Shown: in pieces, positions 55,311 through 64,000 of the stretch
Numbering within the stretch: the stretch's first letter is position 1
Layout: each line of letters starts with the position of its first letter
Assembly: GCA_037179385.1 (NCBI GenBank)
Contig: CM074188.1
Coordinates: 26,863,318-26,927,317, forward strand
Direction of reading: 5' to 3'
Origin: Holothuria scabra
Lineage: Eukaryota; Echinodermata; Holothuroidea; Aspidochirotida; Holothuriidae
Length of the DNA stretch: 64,000 bases
Notes under the pieces: model-generated
What the model saw: only the letters and a program-made list of their open reading frames with translations
Told to the model about the DNA's origin: nothing
Databases searched by the model: none
Program-made: the position numbers and the translations under genes

Positions 55311-56149
55311 ATTCAAACATGCTACACATGACACTTTCAGGCCCAATACTACCTGTGTTCACACCTCTGAGTTTGCTCTGCCTAAACCATCAAGCTAAAA
55401 TACGGAAGTGTATAATCCTGTTTGATAACAGTCTGTTGTTTGATCACTCATGAAAACAGGAAATTAACCTTGTAAAACCTTTCCAAGTAAACAAAAGAGA
55501 AGACTTGAGGATGGAAGCAAGTTTCTACACACATGTGTGATAGTTTATATACGGAAGAGTGGGTTTCAGTGGTGTGGTGGGAATGGTAGACAAACTGATA
55601 AGGATCAAAGCAAGTGCTGCTTGAGCTCTCTCTCATGAAATCCGCCGAGCGGCGAATACTTCGTCTTGTTTTAGTATCAGGCATGTTCTTAGCATGAGGG
55701 CTCAATTTTCGTGGTTGTCCGATGGGACAACTAAAATTCCATACAGATTTCAACCAAAAATTACAAGTTGGTTGTCAAATGGACAACTATTTTTCTCTCA
55801 CAATGAATTTTGCTTTTAGACGTATGCTGACTGATCAACTTTTTCCATCATAAAACATTTCAGATTTCAAGTGATTTTGTCTCTCAAGAGTCACATCTTT
55901 TTATTCTTCAAGACCAATAATAGAAAAACACATTAACTGTTTTTGTAATTGTGCAAAAAATTATTTGGACGACCAAATTTTCTTGCAGACAACCAAAAAT
56001 ACTGAAATGATTGCTTGAAGCACATGCAGCCATAAATTTTTCAGAAAATCTAGACCTGACTGCTAGCCTAACAGTTGACTAAGAAGATTTGAGACAACAT
56101 GGCATTTTGTTGGAATAGTACACACATTACGGGATATCAGCCTTTAACT

Positions 56150-56430
56150 AGATCCGTCATGGCAACCGCAGTTTTTAGGGAAAAACTGCGCTTCCCAATT
56201 ATAGTACCCGACCACTGGTTCATTACCTCTATTAGCTGCTTCAATGAGCAGTAGATTTGATTACCATTCTAGTACAATAGAAGCCCAGCAACTTTGGGGT
56301 TCAAATAACAACTTACAACAAATCCTGAAATAAGTGCTTGCAAAAACGGAATCAAATTACCTAAAGTGCACAAGAGGGCTACAGCCCCTTTCAGCATATT
56401 CTGAGATAAAGTGCTATCAAATGTCAACAT
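56150..56430 (+). repeat. Dispersed repeat, inverted relative at 60660-60925
   Basis: Hairpin CAGTTTTTAGGGAAAAACTG at about 56169, ctggttcatt, gcttcaatgagcagtag and ctgagataaagtgctatcaa. All recur as complements in reverse order at 60660-60925. Confidence 0.7.
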
Positions 56431-56514
56431 TCACGGTCATTTTCAAATGCTTAAATGGGCATATAATTAGTACTGAGAAAAGTTCCTGACGAGGTTGTTC
56501 TAAGGACATTTTTC

Positions 56515-56575
56515 CCGACATGATGTATGTGATTGCAACCTCAATTCACTGGCATTTTTACATTCTGGTTTCTCA
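56515..56575 (+). repeat. Decayed Helentron-like subfamily 2 3' end
   Basis: gcaacctcaattcactggca followed by tttttacattctggtttc resembles the tail of the 48485 copy. Confidence 0.45.
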
Positions 56576-56666
56576 TGCAGCAAATTTTTATCACATATCA
56601 TACAAAATGTTTAAGATCCAGAACTTGTTTTTTCCAATAATTTGGACCTTTCTGCACATAATTGCA

Positions 56667-57231
56667 TTAAGTGTACCTCAAGTCAAAAAATTCAAAAATA
56701 TTTATAAAAGAACACGAAAGATGAATTCTAATAGTCCAACCCGCATCTTCCTAGGACATTTCTGAACTGAGATATAAAATGTTAAAGTTTATTTACTCAA
56801 CTGACAATGGTATATTGGACAAATTGTGATGTCATTTTTGTACTACTCAAATTACAATCTTTGTATTTCTTTGTTTTTTTCTGAAAGTTACTGCTACTTG
56901 TTCCAGGGTGTAATAGCAATCTTACTATAATGGGGTGATGTAATAAATGAAGCCCTCTCTGTGCAATAAGGTGCTATGCAAGCAAACAGGAAGTTTTGAA
57001 GTTCATGAAAACATTTTTAATTTCAAAGTGAAACAAAGCAGGTTATGTGAGTTGTACAGCAAGAAAGTCACAAATTATTGTGCAATGGACAAATTTGTAA
57101 TAAGTGAATAAACTTCCAGATTTTATGTCTCAGCTCAGGAATGTGCTATGAAGATGGGAGTTAGACTGTTAGAACTCGTTTTTCCTGCTCTCTAATATAA
57201 ATTTAATTTTTTGACTTGAGGTACACTTTAA
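56667..57231. mobile_element. TTAA-type MITE, intact relative of 5364
   Basis: TTAA at both ends. Inverted termini TTAAGTGTACCTCAAGTCAA and (complement) TTTAAAGTGTACCTCAAGTC, then over 100 bp of matching arms. About 565 bp without the nested insertion. Confidence 0.85.
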
Positions 57232-57852
57232 AACTTTTTGTGGAACTCCAGTGTGAAGTTTTGGTGTCAGAATTTTAAAAGGTGCACCCTTTGCTGTGAA
57301 AATGACCATATTCTTAGCATTCTTTTGAAATTTTCAACTATTACTCATTTTCAGTTCTCAAGATATTGGCAATTGACTGATGCATTTTCTATAAAAAGTA
57401 CGCTTGAAGCAAGCAGGTGTGATGGATTCACATTGGTGGTCAATGTTTTTTTTTTATCTTAATTTTCAATCCTATTATTATGACCTTGGATTTATTATCT
57501 GGGGATGCTCTACACCTAAATCCATATAAAGTTTTTAGAAATCCATTGCTCAGCATCACTTTGTTTAATATGTTGCATAAAATTGGGTGGTAAATTATAA
57601 AGAAAAATAAAACTTTGGCCAACAATGTGAATCCATGATATCACCCTTCCTTGTTTCAAGTTCATTCTGTGTAGAAAATTTTGTCACATGCAGTTGGTAA
57701 TATCTCGAGAACCAAACATTGGAAAGGAATGAAAATTTCACCAGAATTTTAAAATATGTTCCTCCGTAAAATATATTTCAAAAATATATTTGGTTCAGGA
57801 CTAATCTATGAACATAGATGTTTACCTTTCCATTTCATTATGCTTTTCTTAG

Positions 57853-57975
57853 ATATTGATGAATGCCTTGCTGCACCATGTACTTCCAGTCTTCATAGAT
57901 GTTTAAACACTTATGGATCATATGAATGTGTCTGTCATTTTGGATATGAGGAAAATATTGATGGCCAGTGCATAG
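57853..57975 (+). CDS. Exon: calcium-binding EGF module 8
   Basis: The acceptor is gcttttcttag and the donor atag|gtaggt; the exon has 123 bp and is phase 1-1. The module starts DIDECLAAPCTSSLHRC, contains C-L-N-T-Y-G-S-Y-E-C-V-C (hydroxylation consensus) and ends Y-E-E-N-I-D-G-Q-C. It restarts the EGF chain after a 22-kb intron filled with mobile DNA. The matching phase means it would splice in frame onto the module at 35303. Confidence 0.92.
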
Positions 57976-58094
57976 GTAGGTTGTTTTTTAAAATTTTCCT
58001 ACTTTTGCAAAAACTAGAACATTTGTGTGATTACAAATTATTACTGTTATGTTGAACACATTATTGTTGGTGTGCCCTATCCCAACTATAACTA

Positions 58095-58264
58095 AATCCT
58101 TTAAGACAGTCATCTATCACCCCTTACTATATATATAGCAGATTACTGTCGCTGAGATTATACATCATGTACTGTACTGAGAGTGGTTAGGATTACACAT
58201 TGGGGTTTTGTACACTCACCTTGAAGTAATAAACTTGTATTGGCAGTCAGGTGTGGAAGTGGCT
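58095..58264. repeat. Dispersed repeat, family of 13615
   Basis: agacagtcatctatcacccc at the start and tgtacactcaccttgaagta, aataaactt near the end match 13615-13850 and 4640. Confidence 0.45.
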
Positions 58265-58385
58265 TAAAGTGTACCTTAAGTAAAAAACTTCTAAAATACA
58301 TATTAAACTGCATGAAAATTGAATTCCAGCAGTCCAACTCCCATCATCATGGGACATTCTTGAGCTGAGATCACTCAGAATTGCA
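58264..58385. mobile_element. TTAA-type MITE, one arm only
   Basis: TTAAAGTGTACCTTAAGT, then catgaaaattgaattccagc and ggacattcttgagctgagat match the left arm of 5364 and 56667. The right arm is missing. Confidence 0.7.
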
Positions 58386-58564
58386 CCCCTTAGTGATCCA
58401 AATTTGTTTCATAGAAGATTTGCCTTTGGAGCGTCTGTTCTTTATAGTTACTCCAGCTTAAACACGTACCTTCAGCACTCACCCCACTTCCCCTTATTCC
58501 CATTTATCTTTGTCCTTTTAAATATGTGCAATAATTATTCTTCTGAAGCGGGTGTTTCTTGTCA

Positions 58565-58680
58565 CTCAGGCGACTGCCCTATATTCCAACACCCCTGTGT
58601 TCTGACAGTTCCGACAGTCTTTATATTTATCTACGATCGAGTTGTCGGGCATAGGGGTGTGGGAATATAGGGCTGTAACT
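58565..58680. mobile_element. Small hairpin MITE
   Basis: gccctatattccaacacccc and the inverted ggggtgtgggaatatagggc lie about 100 bp apart; no ORF. Confidence 0.7.
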
Positions 58681-58811
58681 GTCAGATGTATTCTCTAAAG
58701 ATATATTAACTGGTTCCAAATGTTGTAGATAACTGTATAACCCCTCATAAAATTACAAATTGGTGTTCTGTTTGATCAAGTGGTAAGGTTTCAGCGTCGA
58801 ACCTACAATCC

Positions 58812-58945
58812 TCAATAAGAATCCTTGGGAAAACCCTGCTCCCTGTATCGATGTTAAAGTTTCAGGATGCCTTGGGTTGCTTGTTTTGCTTGTTTTGTTT
58901 TGTGGAGGATTGTCGGAAGCCTGTACAAAGGTATATGGAGAAGTT
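58812..58945. mobile_element. Old MITE family A relative
   Basis: CAATCCTC at the left and GAGGATTG at the right, gaaaaccctgctccctgt inside, then gcctgtacaaagg, as also seen after the copy at 7716. Confidence 0.55.
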
Positions 58946-60087
58946 TTCGGTCTTGGACAACGCATGTCAATTGGTGAATAAAGGTTGTGTATTTTGAAGG
59001 GAGTGCTTCGATGGCAAATGTCATGATGTATTAAGCATTATGAAGAACAATTGCTGCATGATGACAAAATAAAAGCAGCTCATGGGGAAGAAGTGTAATT
59101 TATTAAGCATTACAGACTTCTGTCCATATCCTGTCTTTCTAATTAGGATAGGGATTAAGTGATTAAAATAAGATACCCATGAGTGGTTAACGTCATTAAA
59201 TTTTGTCATTAATCTATTTAGAAGACCAATGCCGTGCAGGGTACAGGGAGAAGGATAGCTTCAAGCGAGAAATATTTCTTGGGGAGGGGGACAGATCAAC
59301 ACAACCTTCAGGGGAGGGGATGAATAGATATACTAGATAAATTACAGGTCAAAAGCGGCTTTTAAAATTTCTGAAACCAAACTGCTGCAGAAAGCCCCAA
59401 AGGTGGGCTTTATAATGTTTAATTTATTCATTTTCCCAATGTAGAACTCGTCACTGCTTCCTATTTCTCAGAATATTTAATTAGGGCCATGGTTTACCGT
59501 TGACCTTACCATGATTAACCGTTGACTTCCACACTATTTCAATGTATGTCAAGGGTCAATAGTGCAAATAGAAAATCTTTCACTGTACAAGAAACTTTCA
59601 TTGTGCAAAAAGGGTTAACTTTCAATTTCGTGAAATATTTGCGTTAAATTGTCATGTTTACTACCCAAATGCTTACATATCATTCTGTTTTTATCCAAGT
59701 TGTAGTTTGAATGATCATTCAATGTTTATTTATGCAAAAAAAGAGAAAATTTTGTGATTAACCCTTGGGTACATTGTGAAATATGTTACCCCCACCCCCT
59801 AACATGAAAAATAAGATGGAAAATATTCTTTGTTTTTCCCCCCATGACAGTACATTAAAGTTTTAAATTAAATCTCTCACCAGCCAGAGTACTATTTCCC
59901 CCTCCCCCTCCCTGGTATGAGCTAATTGAGGAAAACAAACCTTTATTCAAGCGCCAGTGCTAATCTGACAAGCCAGTGTATTGGTCGCACAAATTCTACT
60001 GTTACTACTTTACTGTAACTTGAAAAATAAAATGGCCTCCTGCTCATTTCAGATCATTTGAAAACAAAAATTTGGAGATTCCTATAC

Positions 60088-60245
60088 CTTTGTACAGACT
60101 TCCAACAATCCTCGACAGAAAAACATGGGACAAACCCTGCTCCCTGTTTCATTGTTGAAGTTTCAGGATGACTTGGGCTGTCGCAACATTGAATAGGGGA
60201 GTGGGGGTGGTGATCCACTCATTGCTTGTTTTGCTTGTCTTGTCC
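60088..60245. mobile_element. Old MITE family A relative, inverted flank
   Basis: caatcctcgacagaaaaaca, acaaaccctgctccctgttt and aacattgaataggggagtgg parallel the body of the 7716 copy. Confidence 0.55.
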
Positions 60246-60264
60246 CATCATTTTGAATGGTATG

Positions 60265-60405
60265 TAGGTCATCCAGGTTCATTTCCTGGACTGAGTCCTA
60301 CCATTAACTTTAAAAAGTGGAACCTAGTGCCAAAGTGCTCTATTGTGTGGTTCTTCAAATAAGCAGTGAAGAAGGGAAAGCTATCCTGTGCCCTGCAAAT
60401 GAACA
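60265..60405 (+). mobile_element. SINE 3' body fragment
   Basis: gtcctaccattaactttaaa, agtggaacctagtg and gcagtgaagaagggaaa match the body of the SINE at 26347; the tRNA head is lost. Confidence 0.5.
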
Positions 60406-60659
60406 AAAAAGCCATGGAAGATACTAGAGTAATGTAAAAGATTTAAAAGCTAGAAAATCAGACCAAACCTCATAAAGGTTTGCACATATCATTTCATTCT
60501 GTGCCCTTTAGATAAACATCCTGTTGGAAGATTTGTAACTTGTTGGTGAAGTGTTTCTCTGTGAGACCTTACAGAGGATGTAAATGACATGGTAAACCAG
60601 GCAAGAACTGTTAACAGAACCAATTACATGCCCATTCAAGCTTTTGTTAATAGCCCTGA

Positions 60660-60925
60660 AGGTTAAAATTTGATAGCACTTTATCTCAGATTAATCTTTT
60701 AAGGTTATCCAACCTTTTAATTCAACACACGGTGATTAGTTTGATCCAAGCTTTTATTTCAGAGTTTATTGTTAGCTGCTCTTCAAACAGCTAGGTTGTT
60801 GGACTTCCATTGTATCAGAATGGTCATTGAAGCTGTTGCTCATTGAAACCATCTCACTGGAGAAATGAACCAGTCCAGTACTTAAATTGGCAACCACAGT
60901 TTTTCCCCAAAAAACTGTGATAGCC
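60660..60925 (-). repeat. Dispersed repeat, inverted relative of 56150
   Basis: The complement gives cagttttttggggaaaaact, ctggttcatt, caatgagcaacagcttc and ctgagataaagtgctatcaa in the same order. Confidence 0.7.
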
Positions 60926-60975
60926 AAGACAAATTTCTGCAATGGCATATATTTTATCTTGTGTTACATTTGCAG

Positions 60976-61101
60976 ATGTTGATGAGTGTGCCCTCGGTGT
61001 CAGTGACTGTCAGCAAGTGTGCAGTAACAGAGAAGGAAGCTATGATTGCCTCTGTAGAGAAGGTTTTACGGTTTCACTTAGTAATCCTGCTGAATGTTTG
61101 G
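60976..61101 (+). CDS. Exon: calcium-binding EGF module 9
   Basis: The acceptor is acatttgcag and the donor ttgg|gtaaga; the exon has 126 bp and is phase 1-1. The module starts DVDECALGVSDCQQVC, with C-S-N-R-E-G-S-Y-D-C-L-C and the ending S-N-P-A-E-C-L. The short C2-C3 spacing (D-C-Q-Q-V-C) is the type found in LDL-receptor/fibulin cEGF modules. Confidence 0.93.
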
Positions 61102-62895
61102 GTAAGATCTTGAGACTTTCATGTCCACCTGTTTTCATATAATCTGCTTTAGCTGCCAAACGATACAATTTAAAAAAAAGTGTCACTGTAAGTGCCCGAA
61201 GAAGACGCAGTAAAAAAAAGGAGGGAAATGGTAATGTGTTATGAAGGCTTAATCATTTTTATACACGCTATTTTGTTTCTGCTTCTGGCATGTCCTGTAG
61301 TGTATCAGTTTTGACAAATACACACAAAAAAATCTTGAAGCACTTGTGACTGTAATTGCACTGTCACTGTGTCTACCATGATACATTGAAAGCTGACTGT
61401 TCATCTGTCTGCACTGGTGTAGCCAGCATTTTTTTTTTTTTGGGGGGGGGGGGCAGGGGGTGGTCAACTGCAGTGCCTGATTGCCAGTTTGGGGGAAGAG
61501 TCTTCTTGGAGTGGGTGCCCCTTCCCCCTCCTTTTTGAGAAACTTTTAAATATTTAAGTAGCCCCAGATGCAATCTGGAGTAACATTTGGCACAATTTGA
61601 AGTCAATTTTTTGTTCCATTACAAAATCATTTTTTCAAGAATTTTTTTGTGGGAATACAAGCCCCCCTGTCCCCTTAACTGATCTGGCTATGCCAATGTC
61701 TGTCTGTTTGTCTGTCCAGCTCTCTAGCTGCCTTTCTACTCATGCAGATTTTATTCCCCTCATGAGCATTAGGATCAGTTGAATCCAAATCCAGAGTTAT
61801 ATGAAACCTATTGATGACAAGCCAAGTATCCAGCCCCAGAAGGATTGAAGGTGCTTGGAAATTGTTGTAGTACTATTATTTTTTGGAGTTAATGTTTATT
61901 AGCCTGTTAAAGGGGGACTACTTGCACAAGCTTTTGCTTTTTGGTCATCCTCTACTTCCTTATTGTAATCTTGTTGTCTAGATTTTAACGCAAGTGGTAT
62001 GGAAGAAAACTAAAATTTAAACTGACAGTGATGTTAAGAATTGTTATCTTAAAGGAGCTGTATTGTATTGTATGTGACCTCTGAGACGTATTCAGATACT
62101 CTGTTTTAATTGTTACTGAGGGCATTGCTAGTATATGAAATAGTTGCCCAGTGACTTTTGTTTACAATTTATGTACTATAGCAGAGATTCCTAAAAGCAT
62201 GGAATCTTGCGTCTGGGACTCCCATGCTGAAAGTAAACCCATCTTTCTGCAATGCTAGTATCTGTTTCACAGCTCTTTTTCTGTGTGAGGACTTTGCACA
62301 CAGATGGGTCATTGTTTATCCAGGAAAGTCCTATATTGGGCTAATATAATCTTTTGTTTTCATGATGTAATTGCAGCAGAAATCTTGAATATTGAAGATT
62401 TTTACTTGTGCTCACTTTAATAAAGCCTAGTATCAGTCCTATGTCTTGATTGTCTCCTATGCATCATGTGAAAATGTTTTTCCCCTCAGTTATCAAATCA
62501 AATTTACTAGGAACACTAGGAATAACTGCTTGGTTTACCTTGACTAGGCAACATGTAAGTCCCAAATTATGACAGATACTTTGAAGAAAAAAGGAGAAAA
62601 TTCTGAGATAAGCTGTTTATTCAAAATATGTTTGGGGTGACTGCTCATGCCCTATGCCAAGCAACACTACCTTCATCTAAAGGGCAACTTTCTCCAACTT
62701 CTAGGTGTAAAGTGTTACATCATGGTTAACCCAACATGAGTTATAGGTATGCATAAGGTGTAGACCATTCTTTGGTTCAACATAAATTAAAAAACTGAAC
62801 CGGTCATTACTCTTTGTCAGAAGGGTTGAGCAAAGTTCTGCAACAATTGCTGCTCTACTAATTTGGGACAATTTGGCTCTTTTGAATGTCTTCAG
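61102..62895 (+). other. Intron 10
   Basis: 1.8 kb, phase 1, gtaaga...cttcag. It holds the hAT-type MITE at 61412-61698; 61720-62890 shows nothing recognised. Confidence 0.75.
61412..61698. mobile_element. hAT-type MITE, 287 bp
   Basis: Ends CACTGGTGTAGCCAG and (complement) CATTGGCATAGCCAG. TCTGTCTG on both sides (61404, 61699) gives a perfect 8-bp duplication, though the right flank is itself a short (TCTG)n tract. It has a T12-G12 run near the left end and no transposase. Confidence 0.75.
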
Positions 62896-63030
62896 ACATA
62901 GATGAGTGTTTACTGGGACTAGCAGACTGCCACCAAGAGTGCATGAACACTGACCCTATTGAAGATGGCATGCCGTTCAAATGTGTCTGTGCTGAAGGAT
63001 TCAATGAAACAGAATCTGGTGAATGTGTTC
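62896..63030 (+). CDS. Exon: calcium-binding EGF module 10
   Basis: The acceptor is tgtcttcag and the donor gttc|gtaagt; the exon has 135 bp and is phase 1-1. The module starts DIDECLLGLADCHQEC, then C-M-N-T-D with a five-residue insertion before F-K-C-V-C, and ends E-S-G-E-C-V. It closely resembles module 9 in its first half (LGxxDCxQxC), suggesting local module duplication. The gene continues past the window, since the codon is split at the donor. Confidence 0.92.
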
Positions 63031-63268
63031 GTAAGTAGTTCTGTTTTGTTTTGTTGCTATGAGAATAGGTTGTGAAGGCATAAGTGTTGTGAAGACTTCA
63101 ATTCCTAAATATTAAACAAAGTTCGTAGAAGTTAGTGTAGTAGCGTAACCAGAGGATACTGTAAATATAAGTTAGATTGAAAAATGGAGATATCAAAAGG
63201 TGACTCAAATTGATTAGGCAGAGGTACAAAAGTGATGTGTATTGCACATGCTTACTACATGCCGCTAG

Positions 63269-63381
63269 AATTCAATAGGGTCGTTTAGCCAAACTTCCCC
63301 GGGAAAAGGCCATTTTCTCGGGTGAAATATATAGATGTCTTATGTCGCCTGATGGCTAAAACCTCCTATTGAATTCTAGCC
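63269..63381. mobile_element. Small MITE, 113 bp
   Basis: gctagaattcaatagggtcg/tttagcc at the left and the inverted gctagaattcaataggaggt/tttagcc at the right; cccgggaaaagg and tctcgggt inside. A fragment of the same family lies at 36382. Confidence 0.75.
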
Positions 63382-63636
63382 TCATGTAATTATTCTGTTT
63401 TGTGATATGTAAATTAGACATCTGCTTGTTAAGATTCACCCATGAGCAGGATTTACATTTTCATGGATACAACTTCCTGCATTACCATTGTCACTGTATT
63501 ATTGAAACCTTGAGGAGTCAGGGTTTTTTTTGTATGCTTTGGAGGTGTTAATATGGGTGAGATTAAGCTTACAAATTAACTTTGCTGGATTATCAGACTG
63601 TGTTGGAAGTTTGTAAAGCTATTGTCATGCATTTTT

Positions 63637-63710
63637 GATTCCTTGCCAAAGGCAGGCAAGGAATCATTGGGATGGTGATGTTGTACGTGTGTGTGTGTAT
63701 GTGTTGACAA
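63637..63710 (+). mobile_element. Helentron-like subfamily 1 head only
   Basis: GATTCCTTGCC...GGCAAGGAATC hairpin, gggatggtgatg and (TG)n, then unrelated sequence. 3'-truncated. Confidence 0.65.
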
Positions 63711-64000
63711 ATGCCGTTAACCGGGGATGTTTTTGTGAATACACACCTACCAGGCGGGGACCTAACATACATGAGGGACGGTCCCACTTTAAATCATACT
63801 TTGAAATAGCCCCTTAGTGCTATAAGATGTCTCCATGAAGATACCTATTGAGTTAAAGACAATATAACATCAGTCCCCACCGAGATAGTGCTGTTTTCCA
63901 TCCTCATTTGCAGATACGTGTCTGTATCACGTTACGTCCACTTGTTCCCTGTGGAGAATCCTATACACACCTACAATTATCTAGATAAATATTGATTGAA

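Larger units (their letters stand above)
35426..57852 (+). other. Intron 8, 22.4 kb of nested mobile DNA
   Basis: Phase 1, gtaaat...tcttag. I found no EGF-type exon inside, judging by D-x-D-E-C starts with splice sites. It carries five Helentron-like blocks, two tandem minisatellites, several MITEs and a long hairpin. Stretches with nothing recognised: 39600-41210, 41760-42900, 45680-46040, 46210-47890, 48000-48480, 49880-50670, 52760-53240, 53330-53940, 55320-56150 and 57235-57850. Confidence 0.7.
57976..60975 (+). other. Intron 9
   Basis: 3.0 kb, phase 1, gtaggt...ttgcag. It contains small MITE and SINE pieces listed separately; 58990-60085 shows only AT-rich DNA. Confidence 0.75.
11931..63030 (+). 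other. Partial gene: multi-EGF extracellular protein (11 exons seen)
   Basis: Eleven exons on the + strand join in frame through canonical AG/GT sites (exons at 11931, 13406, 22310, 26125, 27246, 31297, 34588, 35303, 57853, 60976, 62896). They encode a beta-rich segment, a cysteine-rich/EGF segment and nine or more calcium-binding EGF modules. From family knowledge the order resembles the region after the VWD domain of NIDO-AMOP-VWD-EGF proteins (MUC4-like 'mucin-like protein'); fibrillin-like or fibropellin-like matrix proteins are alternatives. Such proteins are secreted or membrane-tethered, and calcium rigidifies the EGF chain. The first exon needs one nucleotide from an upstream exon and the last ends in phase 1, so the gene continues on both sides. 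No signal peptide, transmembrane segment, promoter or poly(A) site is visible here. EGF identity is firm; the family name is inference. Confidence 0.85.
63031..64000 (+). other. Start of intron 11
   Basis: Begins gtaagt. It contains a MITE (63269-63381) and a Helentron-like head (63637-63710); no further exon before the window ends. Confidence 0.7.

Overview
This is a window of animal nuclear DNA: AT-rich, with one split gene carrying canonical GT/AG introns and very dense transposable elements. The repeat set points to a marine invertebrate, and an echinoderm or other ambulacrarian is my best guess. It includes a DIRS1-type tyrosine-recombinase retrotransposon, CR1/L2-like LINEs, tRNA-derived SINEs, Helentron-like minisatellite elements, TTAA- and hAT-type MITEs, and fold-back elements with tandemly repeated arms that resemble sea urchin TU elements. 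Nothing is prokaryotic, and no species can be named from the sequence alone.

The only host gene I can support lies on the + strand, from 11,931 to at least 63,030, and runs off both sides of the window. Eleven exons (about 1.66 kb of coding sequence, about 550 codons) encode a short beta-rich segment ending in a CxCxN motif, an EGF/cysteine-rich segment, and then a chain of calcium-binding EGF modules (D-x-D-E-C starts). The order resembles the part that follows the VWD domain in NIDO-AMOP-VWD-EGF proteins (MUC4-like 'mucin-like proteins' of marine invertebrates). All EGF exons are phase 1-1, so modules can be added or lost without breaking the frame. The stretch upstream of 11,931 holds no exon I can defend.

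Layout: 1-11.9 kb is a repeat-filled upstream intron or flank (LINE fragment, Helentron-like copy, SINEs on both strands, a TTAA MITE carrying a second TTAA MITE inside it, twin recent MITEs, a fold-back). 11.9-13.6 kb holds the first two exons. 13.9-20.5 kb is a structurally complete, GC-richer DIRS element inserted in sense orientation into intron 2, with inverted terminal repeats, an internal complementary region, Gag, RT/RNase H and tyrosine recombinase ORFs. 21.5-25.0 kb holds three fold-back elements. 22.3-35.4 kb carries EGF exons separated by a degraded LINE, SINEs and Helentron-like DNA. 35.4-57.9 kb is a single 22-kb intron dominated by Helentron-like elements whose 145-bp minisatellites carry nuclear-receptor-like half-sites. 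57.9-63.0 kb holds three further EGF exons and small MITEs.

The most interesting signal is the Helentron-like family. Three subfamilies have different subterminal inverted repeats, and where both ends survive (two subfamilies) the arms still pair with each other. All share a 3' stem-loop layout where that end is present, a (TG)n block, and a minisatellite whose unit holds four AGGTCA-type half-sites spaced DR1-DR4-DR4. One copy sits inside another, and one array has a 435-bp trimeric higher-order repeat.
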